DNA of 64,000 nt from Rhodospirillales bacterium (GTDB taxonomy: Bacteria; Pseudomonadota; Alphaproteobacteria; ATCC43930; CGMCC-115725), in NCBI GenBank assembly GCA_027315365.1, contig DAHUYF010000100.1, positions 1 to 64,000 on the forward strand, written 5' to 3'. Under the pieces are notes generated by a model. The model did no database searches. It had not been told where the DNA came from and worked only from the letters and a program-made list of their open reading frames with translations. A program made the position numbers and the translations under genes. Below, piece by piece: positions 47,034 to 57,781 of the stretch (position 1 is the first letter of the stretch; each line of letters begins with the position of its first letter).

Positions 47034-48080
47034 ATGACGCACGATCACGCAGCCGGCTCGCGCCGGCAGTTTCTCGCCTCCCTGGCGGCGTTCGGCGCCG
47101 CTTCGGCGCTGCCGGCGAACGCCTTGGCGGAGACGCCGCGCCGGGTCGACGTGCATCACCATTTCTTTCCGCCCGCCTATCGCACGCCGCTGGCGGAGTG
47201 GGCCAAGCGCGAAGGGATGGGCGGGCTGTTGCCGGTGCAGCGCGACTGGACGATCGAGAGCGACCTTGCCGAGATGGACCGCACCGGCACCGCCGCCGCG
47301 GTGCTGTCGATCTCGACACCGGGAGTGTGGTTCGGCGATGTCGAAGGCGCGCGGCTGATGGCGCGCCAGTGCAACGAGTACGGCGCCGACATGGCGCGTA
47401 CGCATAAATCGCGCTACGGCCTCTTCGCCGCGGTGCCGATGCCCGACGTCGACGGCACGCTCGCCGAGATCGCCTACGCTCTCGATACGCTCAAGGCCGA
47501 CGGCATCGGGATGATGACCAGCTATGGCGATGTCTGGCCCGGCGACCAGCGCTTTGCGGCGGTGTTCGAGGAGTTGAACCGGCGCAAGGCGGTCGCCTAT
47601 TTCCACCCGCTGGCGCCGAATTGCTGCGGCAATCTCATCCCGGGCGTCCCGGCCGCAATGCTGGAATATCCCCAGGACACCTCGCGGGCGGTGGTCAGCA
47701 TGCTGTTCGGCGGCGTCTTCGCGCGCTACCCGGATATCCGCTTTCTCTTCTCCCATGCCGGCGCCTCGATCCCGGTGCTGGCGGGCCGCATCACCAATGC
47801 TTCCAAAGGGCGTAAGGATCTCGCGGAAGTGGCGCCCGGCGGCATCGACGCCATGCTGCGCAAGCTGCATTACGACACCGCCAACTCGGCGTTCAAGCCG
47901 ACCATGGCGGCGCTGCTGAGCCTGGTGCCGGCAAGCCAGGTGCTGTTCGGCAGCGACTATCCCTACTACAGCATCGCCGACAACCTCGCGACCTTCGACA
48001 ATCTCGGCCTCACCCCGGCGCAGCGGCGCGCCATCGAGCACGGCAATGCGGCGCGCCTGATGCCGCGGCTGAAAGTCTGA
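47034..48080 (+). CDS. Tat-exported amidohydrolase (ACMSD-like)
   Basis: The 348-residue protein begins with a Tat-type signal (GSRRQFLASLAAFGAASALPANALA). The mature part fits the amidohydrolase_2 fold of ACMSD and related decarboxylases: VDVHHHFFPPAY metal site, AAVPMPDVDGTLAEI, KAVAYFHPLAPNCCG, FLFSHAGASIP and VLFGSDYPYYS. Export of such an enzyme to the periplasm is less usual but occurs. The substrate is unknown. Confidence 0.87.
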   Translation: MTHDHAAGSRRQFLASLAAFGAASALPANALAETPRRVDVHHHFFPPAYRTPLAEWAKREGMGGLLPVQRDWTIESDLAEMDRTGTAAAVLSISTPGVWFGDVEGARLMARQCNEYGADMARTHKSRYGLFAAVPMPDVDGTLAEIAYALDTLKADGIGMMTSYGDVWPGDQRFAAVFEELNRRKAVAYFHPLAPNCCGNLIPGVPAAMLEYPQDTSRAVVSMLFGGVFARYPDIRFLFSHAGASIPVLAGRITNASKGRKDLAEVAPGGIDAMLRKLHYDTANSAFKPTMAALLSLVPASQVLFGSDYPYYSIADNLATFDNLGLTPAQRRAIEHGNAARLMPRLKV

Positions 48081-48092
48081 ACGCCGCCCCGC

Positions 48093-48587
48093 TCAGGGCA
48101 GCAGGTGGTGCGAGCCGGGCCCGCGGATGATGGTGACGCCTTCGGGCGTCGTTTCGACGCTCGGCCGCTCCTGCGCGGCATAGCGTAGCGGTCGATCGGG
48201 CGGCAGGGCGGCAGGTATGGCCGGCGCGCCGCCGCCGTCCCAGGCCCAGTTGCCGCCCCAGCCCCAGTCCCAATCCGGGAAGAAGCCCGCATAAGGCGGC
48301 GCGAACCCGTAGAGCCCGCCGAAACCGTAGCCGCTGCCATGCCGGCCGCCGAAGCCGTTCGGGGCGCTGAAGCCGGCGGGGCTGTTCCCGAAGGAGGCAC
48401 TGAGGCCATAGGACGCCCCGGGGAAGCGATTGGGCGAGACGCCGAAAGGGAAGAAATGTCGCTGGGGGAACCCGCGGAACGGCGCTGCCCCGAAGGCGCC
48501 ATGCCCGCCGCTGCCGCCGCCGCGCCCGGCGGAGGCGGGAAGAACCGGCAAGGTCACCAGCAGGACGAGAAGCAGCGGCAGGCGCAT
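48093..48587 (-). CDS. Secreted Gly/Phe-rich protein, unknown
   Basis: The 164-residue protein has a signal peptide (LPLLLVLLVTLPVLPASA) followed by a low-complexity Gly/Phe/Pro region and a Trp-rich DWDWGWGGNWAWDGG segment, ending in ETTPEGVTIIRGPGSHHLLP. It is probably exported to the periplasm or surface. No function is known. Confidence 0.62.
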   Translation of the reverse strand: MRLPLLLVLLVTLPVLPASAGRGGGSGGHGAFGAAPFRGFPQRHFFPFGVSPNRFPGASYGLSASFGNSPAGFSAPNGFGGRHGSGYGFGGLYGFAPPYAGFFPDWDWGWGGNWAWDGGGAPAIPAALPPDRPLRYAAQERPSVETTPEGVTIIRGPGSHHLLP

Positions 48588-48617
48588 GGGATGATCTCCT
48601 TAGCCGCGGCCGCTCCG

Positions 48618-49271
48618 TCAATGCGAGGCGGGCCCCGAGCTCTGACGCGTCCAGTAGAACAGGTTGGGGTCGAGCGGGATGCCGTATTGCGGGCTCTCCA
48701 GCATCACCGTGATCTGCCGCTGCTGCGGATCGATCACGGTCCATTGCCTGAGTTCCAGCGGCCGCTCGCTCATCACCACGGTCAGGCTGCCCTGATCGGG
48801 GCTTTTGGTCTCGGTCATGGCGAGGCGCAGCACGCCGGGTTCGCGGCGGAAGCCGGTGACGGTGACGTCGCCGTTGAGCTTGATCTCCGGCCGCAGCAGG
48901 AACCAGGCGGGGGTATCCTCGATGCCGATCTGCGACAGCTGCTCCAGCTTGCTGTCCCAATAATAGACCGCGTTTCCGTCCGAAACGATCAGGATGGGGG
49001 TGGGCGGGTCATAGACGATGCGCATCTTGCCCGGGCGCTGCAGGTAGATCGTCCCGGTGGCGATGCCGCCATCCTGGGCGAATTGCTGGAAGCGCGATTC
49101 CAGCGTGTGGATGCCGTCGAGATAGCGCTGCACCTCGGCCAGCGTCGCCTGGTCCTGCGGCGATAGCGGCGCCGCTCGCACTCCCGCGGCGCGGGCCGGC
49201 AGCGCGGCAAGCGCGGCAAGCGCGGAGAGCGAGGCGACCATGTGGCGGCGGCTGAGCGGTTTCATTGTCAT
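48618..49271 (-). CDS. lolA: Outer-membrane lipoprotein carrier LolA family protein
   Basis: The 217-residue protein has a signal peptide (SRRHMVASLSALAALAALPARA) and a LolA-type fold: YLDGIHTLESRFQQFAQDGGIATGTIYLQRPGKMRIVYDPP, then NAVYYWDSKLEQLSQ. It ferries lipoproteins to the outer membrane. It lies 53 bases after ftsK, a common alphaproteobacterial arrangement. ATG codons at 49271 and 49265 are both possible. Confidence 0.9.
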   Translation of the reverse strand: MTMKPLSRRHMVASLSALAALAALPARAAGVRAAPLSPQDQATLAEVQRYLDGIHTLESRFQQFAQDGGIATGTIYLQRPGKMRIVYDPPTPILIVSDGNAVYYWDSKLEQLSQIGIEDTPAWFLLRPEIKLNGDVTVTGFRREPGVLRLAMTETKSPDQGSLTVVMSERPLELRQWTVIDPQQRQITVMLESPQYGIPLDPNLFYWTRQSSGPASH

Positions 49272-49324
49272 CTTACGATATAGGGGGCCGGGGCGTTCCC
49301 GGGAAGTGGGGCCGGCCAGCGGCC

Positions 49325-51676
49325 CTACTCGATGTTGCGCGCCAATACCTCGCGCTTGCCGACATGGTTGGCGGCGCTGACCACGCCTTCCGCTTCCATG
49401 CGCTCGACGATGCGCGCGGCCCGGTTGTAGCCGATTTGCAGATGGCGCTGGACGAAGCTGGTCGAGGCCTTGCGTTCGCGGCAGACCAGCGCCACCGCCT
49501 GATCGTAGAGCTGGTCGCCGGAACCGCCGGCCTCGCCGTCGCCGCCGGCCAGCTCGCCGCCGCCTTCCTCCTCCTCGGCGGTGATGTCGTCGATATAGAC
49601 CGGCGGACGGCCGTTCTCCTTGAGGAAGCGCACCACCTGCTCGACCTCCTGGTCGGTGACGAACGGCCCATGCACGCGGGCGATGCGGCCGCCGCCGGCC
49701 ATGTGCAGCATGTCGCCGCGCCCGAGCAGCTGTTCGGCGCCGCTCTCGCCGAGAATGGTGCGGCTGTCGATCTTGGACGTCACCTGGAAGCTGATGCGGG
49801 TGGGGAAGTTCGCTTTGATCGTGCCGGTGATGACGTCGACCGACGGGCGCTGCGTCGCCATGACAATGTGAATTCCGGCGGCGCGTGCCATCTGCGCCAA
49901 GCGCTGGATCGCCGCCTCGATGTCCTTGCCGGCGACCAGCATGAGATCGGCCATCTCGTCGACGACGACGATGATCAGCGGCAGCGGCGTGGTGTCGAGC
50001 GGCTGATCCTCGAAGATCGGCTGGCCGGTCTCGGGGTCGAAGCCGGTCTGCACCTTGCGCATCAACGCCTCGCCGCGCGCCTCGGCCTCGGCGAGGCGCT
50101 GGTTGTAGCCCTCGATGTTGCGCACGCCGAGCTTCGACATGGCGCGGTAGCGATTCTCCATTTCGCGCACCGTCCATTTGAGCGCCACCACCGCCTTGCG
50201 CGGATCGGTCACCACCGGGCAGAGCAGATGCGGGATTCCGTCATAGACGGAGAGCTCGAGCATCTTGGGATCGATCATGATGAAGCGGCACTGCTCCGGC
50301 GGCAGCCGGTAGAGGATCGACAGGATCATGGTGTTGATGCCGACCGACTTGCCGGAGCCGGTGGTGCCGGCGATCAGCAGATGCGGCATGCGCGCGAGAT
50401 CGGCGATCACCGGCGCGCCGCCGATATCCTTGCCCAGCACCAGGGTGAGCCGCGCAGCGGTGCGCTCATAGGCCTCGGAGGCCAGGAGTTCGCGCAGATG
50501 GACCATCTCGGCCTTGGCGTTGGGCAGCTCGATGCCGATCACGTTGCGTCCGGGGATCACCGCGACGCGCGCCGAGATCGCGCTCATCGAGCGGGCGATG
50601 TCGTCGGCAAGACCGATGATGCGCGACGCCTTGATGCCGGGCGCCGGTTCGAGCTCGTAGAGCGTCACCACCGGGCCCGGGCGCACCTTGACGATCTGGC
50701 CGCGCACGCCGAAATCCTCGAGCACGCTCTCCAACATCCGCGCATTCTGCTGCAGCGCCTCCTCGTTGACCTGCGCCGTCTTGGCCGCGGGCGGCGGCGC
50801 CAGCAGGTCGAGCGGCGGCAGCAGATGCCGGTCGGCCGGTCCAAGATCGAGCGTCGCCTGCCGTGCCGGCTCGCGCCGCGCGCCGCGCGCCGGCACGTCG
50901 ACCGACGCGGCGCGGCGTCGCGCGATTTTCTCGACTGTCGGGCGCGCCGGCGCTTCCGCCGCTTCTCTCGCCTCGGAAGGGGTGTCGATACTGGGCTCCT
51001 GCCGCCGCCGCTCCTGCGTCGCCTCGGCGCGCGCGCGCAGCCGGCCGAAGCAGGCGCGCAGGATCGCCAACGCCGGATTGGGTGCGGCTTGCTCCCGCCG
51101 TTCGCGGCGGCGCGCCGGCCGTTCCGCCGGCAGGATGTTGCGCCAATCGTCGATGCTGAGGCCGGTGATGAAGAGCAGTAGCAGCGCCGCGAGCGCCGCC
51201 GCCGCCAGCGCTGCCAGCGGCGCCGGCACGGCGTAATGCTCCGCCGCGCCGGCGAGCAGCGTGCCGGCGAAGCCGCCGAGTCCGGCGACCGCCGGCCAGG
51301 AACGCGGCGCCGGCAGCACGGCGAGGGTCAGCGCCATCAGCAACAATGCCGGAAGCAGCAGCAGCAGGCGCAGCCACAGCCAGGTCAGTCCGCGGCCGAG
51401 CAGCAGCCGCACCGACCAATAGAGCAGGATCACGGGCAGCAGCGCCGCGGCGAGACCGAAGCTCTGCAACAGCAGATCCGACAGGCTCGCCCCCGCGCGA
51501 CCGAGGATGTTGCTCGGCAGGGCATCGACTGCATGGTTCCAGGAGGGATCGCCGTGGTTGTAGCTGATGAGGGCGAGCGCCAGCAGCACCGTGCCGATCA
51601 GCAGTAGCAGCCCTGCCGCCTCGTAGAGCAGGCGGTGCGGTATCCGGCGTTCGACGCTCTCGCTCATCGTCGCCAT
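49325..51676 (-). CDS. ftsK: DNA translocase FtsK
   Basis: The 783-residue protein has several N-terminal membrane helices (about 20-170), an Arg/Pro-rich linker, and the motor domain with Walker [12 protein letters not shown], a Walker B region around [20 protein letters not shown], and the FtsK-specific [27 protein letters not shown]. The C-terminal gamma winged helix ([24 protein letters not shown]) is present. It moves DNA at the division septum. The ATG at 51676 follows a GGAGG box; the longer frame is antisense to the aminotransferase gene. Confidence 0.97.
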   Translation of the reverse strand: MATMSESVERRIPHRLLYEAAGLLLLIGTVLLALALISYNHGDPSWNHAVDALPSNILGRAGASLSDLLLQSFGLAAALLPVILLYWSVRLLLGRGLTWLWLRLLLLLPALLLMALTLAVLPAPRSWPAVAGLGGFAGTLLAGAAEHYAVPAPLAALAAAALAALLLLFITGLSIDDWRNILPAERPARRRERREQAAPNPALAILRACFGRLRARAEATQERRRQEPSIDTPSEAREAAEAPARPTVEKIARRRAASVDVPARGARREPARQATLDLGPADRHLLPPLDLLAPPPAAKTAQVNEEALQQNARMLESVLEDFGVRGQIVKVRPGPVVTLYELEPAPGIKASRIIGLADDIARSMSAISARVAVIPGRNVIGIELPNAKAEMVHLRELLASEAYERTAARLTLVLGKDIGGAPVIADLARMPHLLIAGTTGSGKSVGINTMILSILYRLPPEQCRFIMIDPKMLELSVYDGIPHLLCPVVTDPRKAVVALKWTVREMENRYRAMSKLGVRNIEGYNQRLAEAEARGEALMRKVQTGFDPETGQPIFEDQPLDTTPLPLIIVVVDEMADLMLVAGKDIEAAIQRLAQMARAAGIHIVMATQRPSVDVITGTIKANFPTRISFQVTSKIDSRTILGESGAEQLLGRGDMLHMAGGGRIARVHGPFVTDQEVEQVVRFLKENGRPPVYIDDITAEEEEGGGELAGGDGEAGGSGDQLYDQAVALVCRERKASTSFVQRHLQIGYNRAARIVERMEAEGVVSAANHVGKREVLARNIE

Positions 51677-51719
51677 GCGGGTCCCTCCTTCTCGCCGGTG
51701 TTGCGGGGCGGCGGCAGGT

Positions 51720-52913
51720 TCATCCCAGCACCTGCGCCAGCCGCCGCATACCGATTTCCACCGTGGCCTCGTCATGCACCAGTGCGACGCGGATGTAGCG
51801 CCGGCCGGGATTGTCGCTGCCTTGCCCGCTGGCGGTGAACGCGCCGGGCAAAGTGCGCAGCGCCGCCTCGCGCCACAGCCGCTTCGCCGCCTGCTCGCCG
51901 TCCGCGACATCGAGCCAGAGGAAGAAACCGCCGGGCGGACGATAGAAGCCGAAGCGGCCGCCGAGCTCGGCCTCGGCGATGTCGAGCTTGCGGCGATAGA
52001 GCGCGCGGTTGGGCTCGACATGCGCCTCGTCGTTCCACAGCGCGGTGGCGGCGTGCTGCAGCGGCAGCGGCACCTGCGCGCCGCCATAGCTGCGCAGCTG
52101 CTGGAAGCGGGCGATGAGATCGGGGTCGCCGGCGACGAAGCCGCAGCGCAGGCCGGCGGCATTCGAGCGCTTGGAAAGCGAATGGAAGACCAGCACGTTG
52201 CGGAGATCGCCGCCCAGCGCCAGGCAGGCCTCGAGCGCGCCCGTCGGCGGCGCGCGGTCGTATATCTCGCAATAGCATTCGTCGACCGCCAGCACGAAAT
52301 CCCAGTCGCGGGCCAGCTTGATCGCCTTGCGCAGATAAGCGAGGTCGGCGACCGCGCCTTGCGGATTGGCCGGCGCGCAGAGATAGAAGAGCGCGGCGCG
52401 CGCCAGGATATCGGGACGTATGGCATCGAGGTCGGGCAGGAAGCCGCTGGCGGCGGTGGCGTCGAGGGCCACCGCCTCGGCGCCGTGCGCCAGGGCGCCG
52501 CCGGCATAGACGAGGTAATAGGGGTTGGGGAACAGCACCGCCGCCGGCTTCCCCGCCTTGTTCTCGGGCACCGCCAGCAATCCCAGCTGGAACAACCCCT
52601 CCTTGGTGCCGCTGAGCGCCAGCACATGGCGCTCGGGCGTGATCATGCCGTCCGGCAGCCGGTAGCGGCGGGCGAGCCAGGCGGCGCAGGCGGCGCGGTA
52701 CTCCGGCGTGCCGAAATAGGGCGGGTAGCGGTTCCACAGCGCCGCGCCCTCGGCGATGATGCGCGCGACCAGCGGCGGCGTCTCATGCTGCGGTTCGCCC
52801 ACCGACATCACGATCGGCGGCTCGTTCAGTCGCGGCTCTATCCCCGCCAACAGCCCGGTCAGCCGGGAAAAGGGATTTTCGGCAAGCCGCGCCAGACGCG
52901 AATTGATGGGCAA
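51720..52913 (-). CDS. Class I/II PLP-dependent aminotransferase
   Basis: The 397-residue protein has type-I aminotransferase features: [46 protein letters not shown], a [13 protein letters not shown] loop, and the PLP lysine in [17 protein letters not shown]. Relatives next to ftsK act as succinyldiaminopimelate transaminases; that role is inferred here. The start is a TTG at 52913 after an AGAGGA box, just before [17 protein letters not shown]. Confidence 0.88.
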   Translation of the reverse strand: MPINSRLARLAENPFSRLTGLLAGIEPRLNEPPIVMSVGEPQHETPPLVARIIAEGAALWNRYPPYFGTPEYRAACAAWLARRYRLPDGMITPERHVLALSGTKEGLFQLGLLAVPENKAGKPAAVLFPNPYYLVYAGGALAHGAEAVALDATAASGFLPDLDAIRPDILARAALFYLCAPANPQGAVADLAYLRKAIKLARDWDFVLAVDECYCEIYDRAPPTGALEACLALGGDLRNVLVFHSLSKRSNAAGLRCGFVAGDPDLIARFQQLRSYGGAQVPLPLQHAATALWNDEAHVEPNRALYRRKLDIAEAELGGRFGFYRPPGGFFLWLDVADGEQAAKRLWREAALRTLPGAFTASGQGSDNPGRRYIRVALVHDEATVEIGMRRLAQVLG

Positions 52914-53165
52914 GAGCGATCCTCTGAGGCCGCCGGACGCGCGCCGCCGCGCCCGTCTCTCCGGCACAAAGCGGCAACAGCATACGACGCCATGGTGAAT
53001 CCGCCAAGCCCGGCGATGCCCTCCATCGACGGTGAAACGCACCAAAAGGCAATTTTTGTCAGCGAAGTGGCAAGGTACGCTCAGACCCCGCTGGAAGATT
53101 TGTTTACGTCGTGCCATAGTAGATCATAGAAGCCATCATCCACCCACAACTAACGAGAGAAGAAG

Positions 53166-53711
53166 ATGGCGAATGGGACTGAGACGGTTGTGCCGGGTGG
53201 GATGAAGGGGGCCGAGGGGCTTTCCTTCATTGTCGACCCTCCGGTCATCACTTTGCCTGTCTTGCGGCCGGTGCTCGACTACTGGGACGGGAAGCGCTGT
53301 AACCGGCCGATGCCCCGGCGGCTCGATATCGAGCCGCTGGAGCTGAAGGCCTATCTGCGCCATCTCTTCCTAATCGAACCTTTGCCCGGCGGCGAGTTCC
53401 GCTACCGGCTGATTGGCAGCGAGATCACCGAGCGCTACGGCCGCAACAGCACCGGCAAGACAGTACGCGAAGCCTATGCCGACGCTCCGGAAGCGGCGGA
53501 ATGGCTCACCACCATGCTGCTGGCGGTGACGACGGGCAAGCGCCCGGTGCTCGCCAGCGGTACGCTCCGCGCGGTGCGCAAGGAGCACGTCTTTTCCGAT
53601 TCGCTGCATCTGCCGCTGTCCGATGATGGCGACAGCGTCACCATGATTTTCGGTGCGGCTCTCTATTCGGCGCCGCCGCTGCCCGGCGTTGCGGCGTCGC
53701 CGGTTCCGTGA
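53166..53711 (+). CDS. PAS domain protein (PAS_5 family)
   Basis: The 181-residue protein fits the alphaproteobacterial PAS_5 family: LDYWDGKRCNRPMPRRLDIEPLELKAYLRHLFLIEPL, then FRYRLIGSEITERYGRNSTGKTV. It lacks an output domain, so it probably acts as a stand-alone sensor or partner. An AGAGAAGAAG box precedes the ATG. It is divergent from the aminotransferase gene. Confidence 0.88.
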   Translation: MANGTETVVPGGMKGAEGLSFIVDPPVITLPVLRPVLDYWDGKRCNRPMPRRLDIEPLELKAYLRHLFLIEPLPGGEFRYRLIGSEITERYGRNSTGKTVREAYADAPEAAEWLTTMLLAVTTGKRPVLASGTLRAVRKEHVFSDSLHLPLSDDGDSVTMIFGAALYSAPPLPGVAASPVP

Positions 53712-53850
53712 CCGGCCGAAGGGCGCGCAACGCCCCGGCCAACGAACGCGCTTCGGACCACCCGCGGCCTGCGCGGCGGCCGAGGGCGGCATCCGTCACT
53801 ATGGCTGGCGCAAATTCCTCGACATGACGGACTGACGGCGGTGCGCCGGC

Positions 53851-54159
53851 TCAACCGGGCGACAGCACGTGGATGACGCGGCTGGCGATGAGATCCCTGG
53901 TCTTGGCGGCATAGGCTGCCATGTGCGGCGCGGCGGCATGCGCCTTCAGCGCCTCGATGCTTGCCCACTTCTCGATCACCACGAAGGTGTCCGGCCCGAC
54001 CTTGGTCTGGATGCCGCCGACGCCGTCGGCGTCGACCGCCGGGCCGTACTCGATGCAGCCGGTCTCCGCCCGCACCGCCGGCATGTTGGCGCGGAAGGCG
54101 GCGAGGATCGCCTCGCGCTGGCCGGGTTTGGCGGTGACGATGGCGAGAACATGGATCAT
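53851..54159 (-). CDS. Antibiotic biosynthesis monooxygenase-domain protein
   Basis: The 102-residue protein has the ABM fold pattern: an opening strand IHVLAIVTAKPGQREAILAAF, an ETGCIEYGPAVD turn, DTFVVIEKWASIEALKAH and a final MAAYAAKTRDLI. Such small dimeric proteins (YgiN-like) oxidise quinols or act in stress responses. The ATG at 54159 gives the family length; the frame extends upstream without similarity. It is 121 bases downstream of kdpE. Confidence 0.87.
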   Translation of the reverse strand: MIHVLAIVTAKPGQREAILAAFRANMPAVRAETGCIEYGPAVDADGVGGIQTKVGPDTFVVIEKWASIEALKAHAAAPHMAAYAAKTRDLIASRVIHVLSPG

Positions 54160-54280
54160 GGCGTCGTGCTCCGCGCTGGCGTGTCTGGGGTCGAAGGCAG
54201 GAATGCCCGCGTCTCCCGCAGGCAGCGCACGGTACCGCGCGGGACGCGGAGGAACAAGCGCCGGCGGTGCGGCGGCCGGA

Positions 54281-54976
54281 TCATTGACCGCTCTCCCGCA
54301 GGCGGTAGCCCACGCCGGGCTCGGTGATGATGTGCTGCGGCCGTGCCGGGTCGGCCTCGAGCTTGCCGCGTAGGCTGCGGATGAAGACACGGAGATACTG
54401 CGCGTCCTCGGTATGGGCGGGGCCCCAGACCTTGTTCAGGATGTGGCGGTGGGTCAGCACCTTGCCGGCATTGGCGACCAGCTCGGCCAGCAGATCGTAT
54501 TCCTTGGGCGAGAGATGCACCTCCGTGCCGCCGCGCCGCACGCTGCGGCGCACGAGATCGACGGTGAGCTCGCCTGCGATGAACAGCGGCCTCTCGCCCT
54601 GCGCCTGGAAGCGGTGGCGCAGCGCCGTACGGATGCGCGCCACTAGCTCCTCGACGCCGAACGGCTTGGTGACGTAGTCGTCGGCGCCGCCGTCGAGCGC
54701 CTCGACCTTCCCGCGCTCGTCGTCGCGCACCGACAGCACGATGATTGGCAGCGCCGAGCGCTGGCGCAGGCTGCGGATGACCTCGATGCCGGCGAGATCG
54801 GGCAGGCCGAGATCGAGGATGACGAGATCGGGCTTCTCGCGCTCCGCCGCCGCCAGCGCCGCTGCGCCATCTTCGGCCTCGACCACGTCATAGCCTTGCC
54901 CGGCGAGGCTGGTGCGCAGCAGTCGCCGGATTGCCGGCTCGTCGTCGACGACGAGAATGGTGGCGCGTCTAGCCAT
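54281..54976 (-). CDS. kdpE: Kdp operon response regulator KdpE
   Basis: The 231-residue OmpR-type regulator has a receiver domain (phosphoacceptor D55 in LVILDLGLPDL, DDYVTKPF) and a winged helix with LSPKEYDLLAELVANAGKVLTHRHILNKVWGPAHTEDAQYLRVFIRSLRGKLE, which is characteristic of KdpE. It activates kdpFABC at low potassium. It overlaps kdpD by eight bases. Confidence 0.95.
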   Translation of the reverse strand: MARRATILVVDDEPAIRRLLRTSLAGQGYDVVEAEDGAAALAAAEREKPDLVILDLGLPDLAGIEVIRSLRQRSALPIIVLSVRDDERGKVEALDGGADDYVTKPFGVEELVARIRTALRHRFQAQGERPLFIAGELTVDLVRRSVRRGGTEVHLSPKEYDLLAELVANAGKVLTHRHILNKVWGPAHTEDAQYLRVFIRSLRGKLEADPARPQHIITEPGVGYRLRESGQ

Positions 54977-57686
54977 GCTGCGCCTCGGCCGCGGTGACTG
55001 CCGCGGCGACCTCGGCCGGCAGGCGCACGGTGAAGACCGCGCCGCTATGGTCGCTGCGGTTGGCAGCGACGATCGAGCCGCCCATGGCGGCGATGAAGCC
55101 GCGGCAAATGGCGAGGCCGAGCCCGGTTCCGGCGCGCTGCCGATCCTGCTGCTGCACGCGGGAGAATTTGTCGAAGACGCGCTCGAGATCGCCCGGCGGG
55201 ATACCGGGACCTTCGTCGCTTACCTCGATCGCCACCGCGCCGCGGTCGCGCCGCGCGGAGATGCGCACCAGCGAGCCGGGTGGCGCGTATTTCGCGGCAT
55301 TGTCGAGGAGATTGAACAGCGCCTGCTCCAGCAGCAGGTAGTCGACGCGCAGCAGCGGCAGGTCGGGGGCGATGTCGATGTCGACGCGATGCTCGACGAG
55401 CAGCGCGGCGGCGCGCTGCAGCGCCGTGCCGACGACCTCCGCGAGCTCTTCGGCCTCGGGCTTGAGCTCGATCGCGCCGGCTTCGAGCCGGGTCATGTCG
55501 AGGAGATTGCCGATGAAGCGGTTGAGCCGCTCCGCCTCGGCCTGGATGGTCGCCATCAGCGCCGCGCGCGTCGGCTCGTCATAGCGCTTGCCGTAGCTTC
55601 TGAGGCTGGTGAGCGAGCCGATGATCGAGGCGAGCGGCGTGCGCAGATCGTGCGATACCGAGGTCAGCAGCGCTGCGCGTAGTCGCTCGGTTTCGGCGGT
55701 CACGCGCGCACGGTCGATATCCTCGGCCAGCGTGATGCGTTCGATCGCGACCGCGGCCTGGTCGGCGAGCGCGTCGAGCAGGCGGCGGCCGTCGGGGGTC
55801 AGCGGCGGCCCGGGCTCGTCGCGATCGATGCCGAGCACGCCGATCGATGCGCGCCCGGTGCGCAGCGGCAGGAACAGGCGCTTGGCGCCCGGCAGCGTGT
55901 CGGCGCCGCGTCCGGCGGGGCGGTTGTGCGCCCAGGTCCATTGCGCCGCCGCGAGATCGGCCTCGTCGAGCTGGTCCTCCGGCGGATACCCCGCGCGCAC
56001 GGCGATGCCGTCGCCGGCGGGCAGTAGCAGCACGACGCGCACCTTGAGCATCGAAGCGATCTGGTAGACCGTCGCCCAGAGGAGGTCGTCGAGCGTGCCG
56101 ATGCCGGCGAGCTTGCGCGAGAAGGCGAAAAGCTCTTCGGTGGTGCGCGCGCGGCTGCGCGCCGTCAGTACCTGGTTGCGCGTGCGGCCGGCAAGATTGC
56201 TGGCGATGACGGCGACGATGAGGAAGAAGAAGAGCGCGACCACGTTCTCGGGATCGGCGATGGTGAAGGTGTAGATCGGCGGCAGAAAGAAGAAATTATA
56301 GGCCAGCACGCTGACGAGGCAGGCGAAGAGCGAGGGCAGCAGGCCGAAGCGGATCGCCGAGACGAGGATGCCGGTGAGGAACACCAGGCTGATGTTCTGC
56401 ACGCTGAGGAACTGCTTCAGCACCAGCCCGACGCCCAGCGCCGCGGCGATGATCGCGATCGTGTAGAGATAGGGGCCGGCGTCGACGCCGTCGCTGTGCG
56501 CGCGCGTCGCGACGGCTTTCTCCGGCGCCGAATCCTCGCCGCCGCCGGCGATGACGTGGACGCTGATGGTGCCGGCGCGGCGCACGAGATCATGCACCAC
56601 CGAGCCATGCACCATCTCGAACCAGCGCGGACGTCCCGATTTCCCCAGCACGATATGGGTGATGTTGTTGGCCTGGGCGTAGCTCACGACATCGTCGACG
56701 ATGCCGCCGCCGGGGATGGTGATGGCCTCGCCGCCGAGCGTCTCGGCGAGCCTCAGCCCGTCGGCGATGCGGTCGCGCTCCGCCTCGGCCATGCGGTGAT
56801 AGCGCGCGGTCTCGACGTAGAGCGCGGTCCAGGGCGCGTGCAGTCGATCGGCGAGCCGCTTGGCATAGCGGATGAGGCCACCCACGTCGCGCGCCTCGCT
56901 GACGCAGACCAGCACCCGCTCGCCCGCCGCCCACGGGCCGCTGATCGCGTGTTGACGCATATAGGTCAGCATCTGCTCGTCGACGCGCTGTGCCGTGCGC
57001 CGCAGCGCCAGCTCGCGCAACGCCGTGAGATTGCCCGGCTTGAAGTAGTGCCGCACCGCCCGTTCGGCCTGATGCGGCAGGTAGACCTTGCCTTCCTGCA
57101 GCCGCTGGATCAGATCGGCGGGCGAGAGGTCGATGACCTCGATGTCGTCGGCTCGGTCGAGGATGCCGTCAGGCACGGTCTCACGCACGCGGATACGCGT
57201 GATCTGCGCCACCACGTCGTTGAGACTCTCGACGTGCTGGATGTTGAGCGTGGTGTAGACGTCGATGCCGGCGGCGAGCAATTCCTCGACGTCGAGATAG
57301 CGCTTGGGGTGACGCCCGCCCGGCGCGTTGGTATGCGCCAGCTCGTCGACCAGCACCAGCCGCGGTCGGCGCGACAGGATGCGGTCGAGATCCATCTCCT
57401 CGAGGGCGCGGCCCTTGTACTCGATCCGCCGGCGCGGGATCGCCTCGAGCCCGATGGTGAGCGCCTCGGTCTCGCGCCGCCCATGGGTCTCGACCACGCC
57501 GACCACGACATCGACGCCCTCGCGGCGCTTGGCCTGCGCCGCCTGCAGCATCTCGTAGGTCTTGCCGACGCCCGGCGCGGCACCCAGGAAAATCTTGAGC
57601 TTGCCGCGTCCCTCCTGCGCCGCCGCCTCGAGCAGCGCGTCGGGCGACGGCCGCTGGTCACGCTCGGATCGGTCGCTGGCGGCCAT
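54969..57686 (-). CDS. kdpD: Sensor histidine kinase KdpD
   Basis: The 905-residue protein has the KdpD domain order: N-terminal Walker-A GAAPGVGKT at about 35-43, a Usp-like domain, four membrane helices near 400-500, a GAF region, and the kinase with phosphoacceptor H679 in SVSHDLRTPLAS and ATP-binding DEGPGIPP. It senses potassium limitation and phosphorylates KdpE. The ATG at 57686 was preferred to a TTG at 57692. Confidence 0.96.
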   Translation of the reverse strand: MAASDRSERDQRPSPDALLEAAAQEGRGKLKIFLGAAPGVGKTYEMLQAAQAKRREGVDVVVGVVETHGRRETEALTIGLEAIPRRRIEYKGRALEEMDLDRILSRRPRLVLVDELAHTNAPGGRHPKRYLDVEELLAAGIDVYTTLNIQHVESLNDVVAQITRIRVRETVPDGILDRADDIEVIDLSPADLIQRLQEGKVYLPHQAERAVRHYFKPGNLTALRELALRRTAQRVDEQMLTYMRQHAISGPWAAGERVLVCVSEARDVGGLIRYAKRLADRLHAPWTALYVETARYHRMAEAERDRIADGLRLAETLGGEAITIPGGGIVDDVVSYAQANNITHIVLGKSGRPRWFEMVHGSVVHDLVRRAGTISVHVIAGGGEDSAPEKAVATRAHSDGVDAGPYLYTIAIIAAALGVGLVLKQFLSVQNISLVFLTGILVSAIRFGLLPSLFACLVSVLAYNFFFLPPIYTFTIADPENVVALFFFLIVAVIASNLAGRTRNQVLTARSRARTTEELFAFSRKLAGIGTLDDLLWATVYQIASMLKVRVVLLLPAGDGIAVRAGYPPEDQLDEADLAAAQWTWAHNRPAGRGADTLPGAKRLFLPLRTGRASIGVLGIDRDEPGPPLTPDGRRLLDALADQAAVAIERITLAEDIDRARVTAETERLRAALLTSVSHDLRTPLASIIGSLTSLRSYGKRYDEPTRAALMATIQAEAERLNRFIGNLLDMTRLEAGAIELKPEAEELAEVVGTALQRAAALLVEHRVDIDIAPDLPLLRVDYLLLEQALFNLLDNAAKYAPPGSLVRISARRDRGAVAIEVSDEGPGIPPGDLERVFDKFSRVQQQDRQRAGTGLGLAICRGFIAAMGGSIVAANRSDHSGAVFTVRLPAEVAAAVTAAEAQHG

Positions 57687-57726
57687 AGGCAACTATATAG
57701 CGGAAGGGCACCGGCGCCTCATCGGC

Positions 57727-57768
57727 AAAAAAGCTCTCCCTTCTCCGCCCCGGCAGGGCGGAGAAGGG
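57727..57768 (-). terminator. Intrinsic terminator after kdpC
   Basis: Read on the minus strand, a perfect 13-base GC-rich stem (57756-57768 and 57738-57750, loop of five) is followed a few bases later by six T residues (57727-57732). It lies between kdpC and kdpD, so the structural operon can end here and kdpDE may be expressed separately or by read-through. Confidence 0.68.
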
Positions 57769-57781
57769 CTTGATCTGCCGC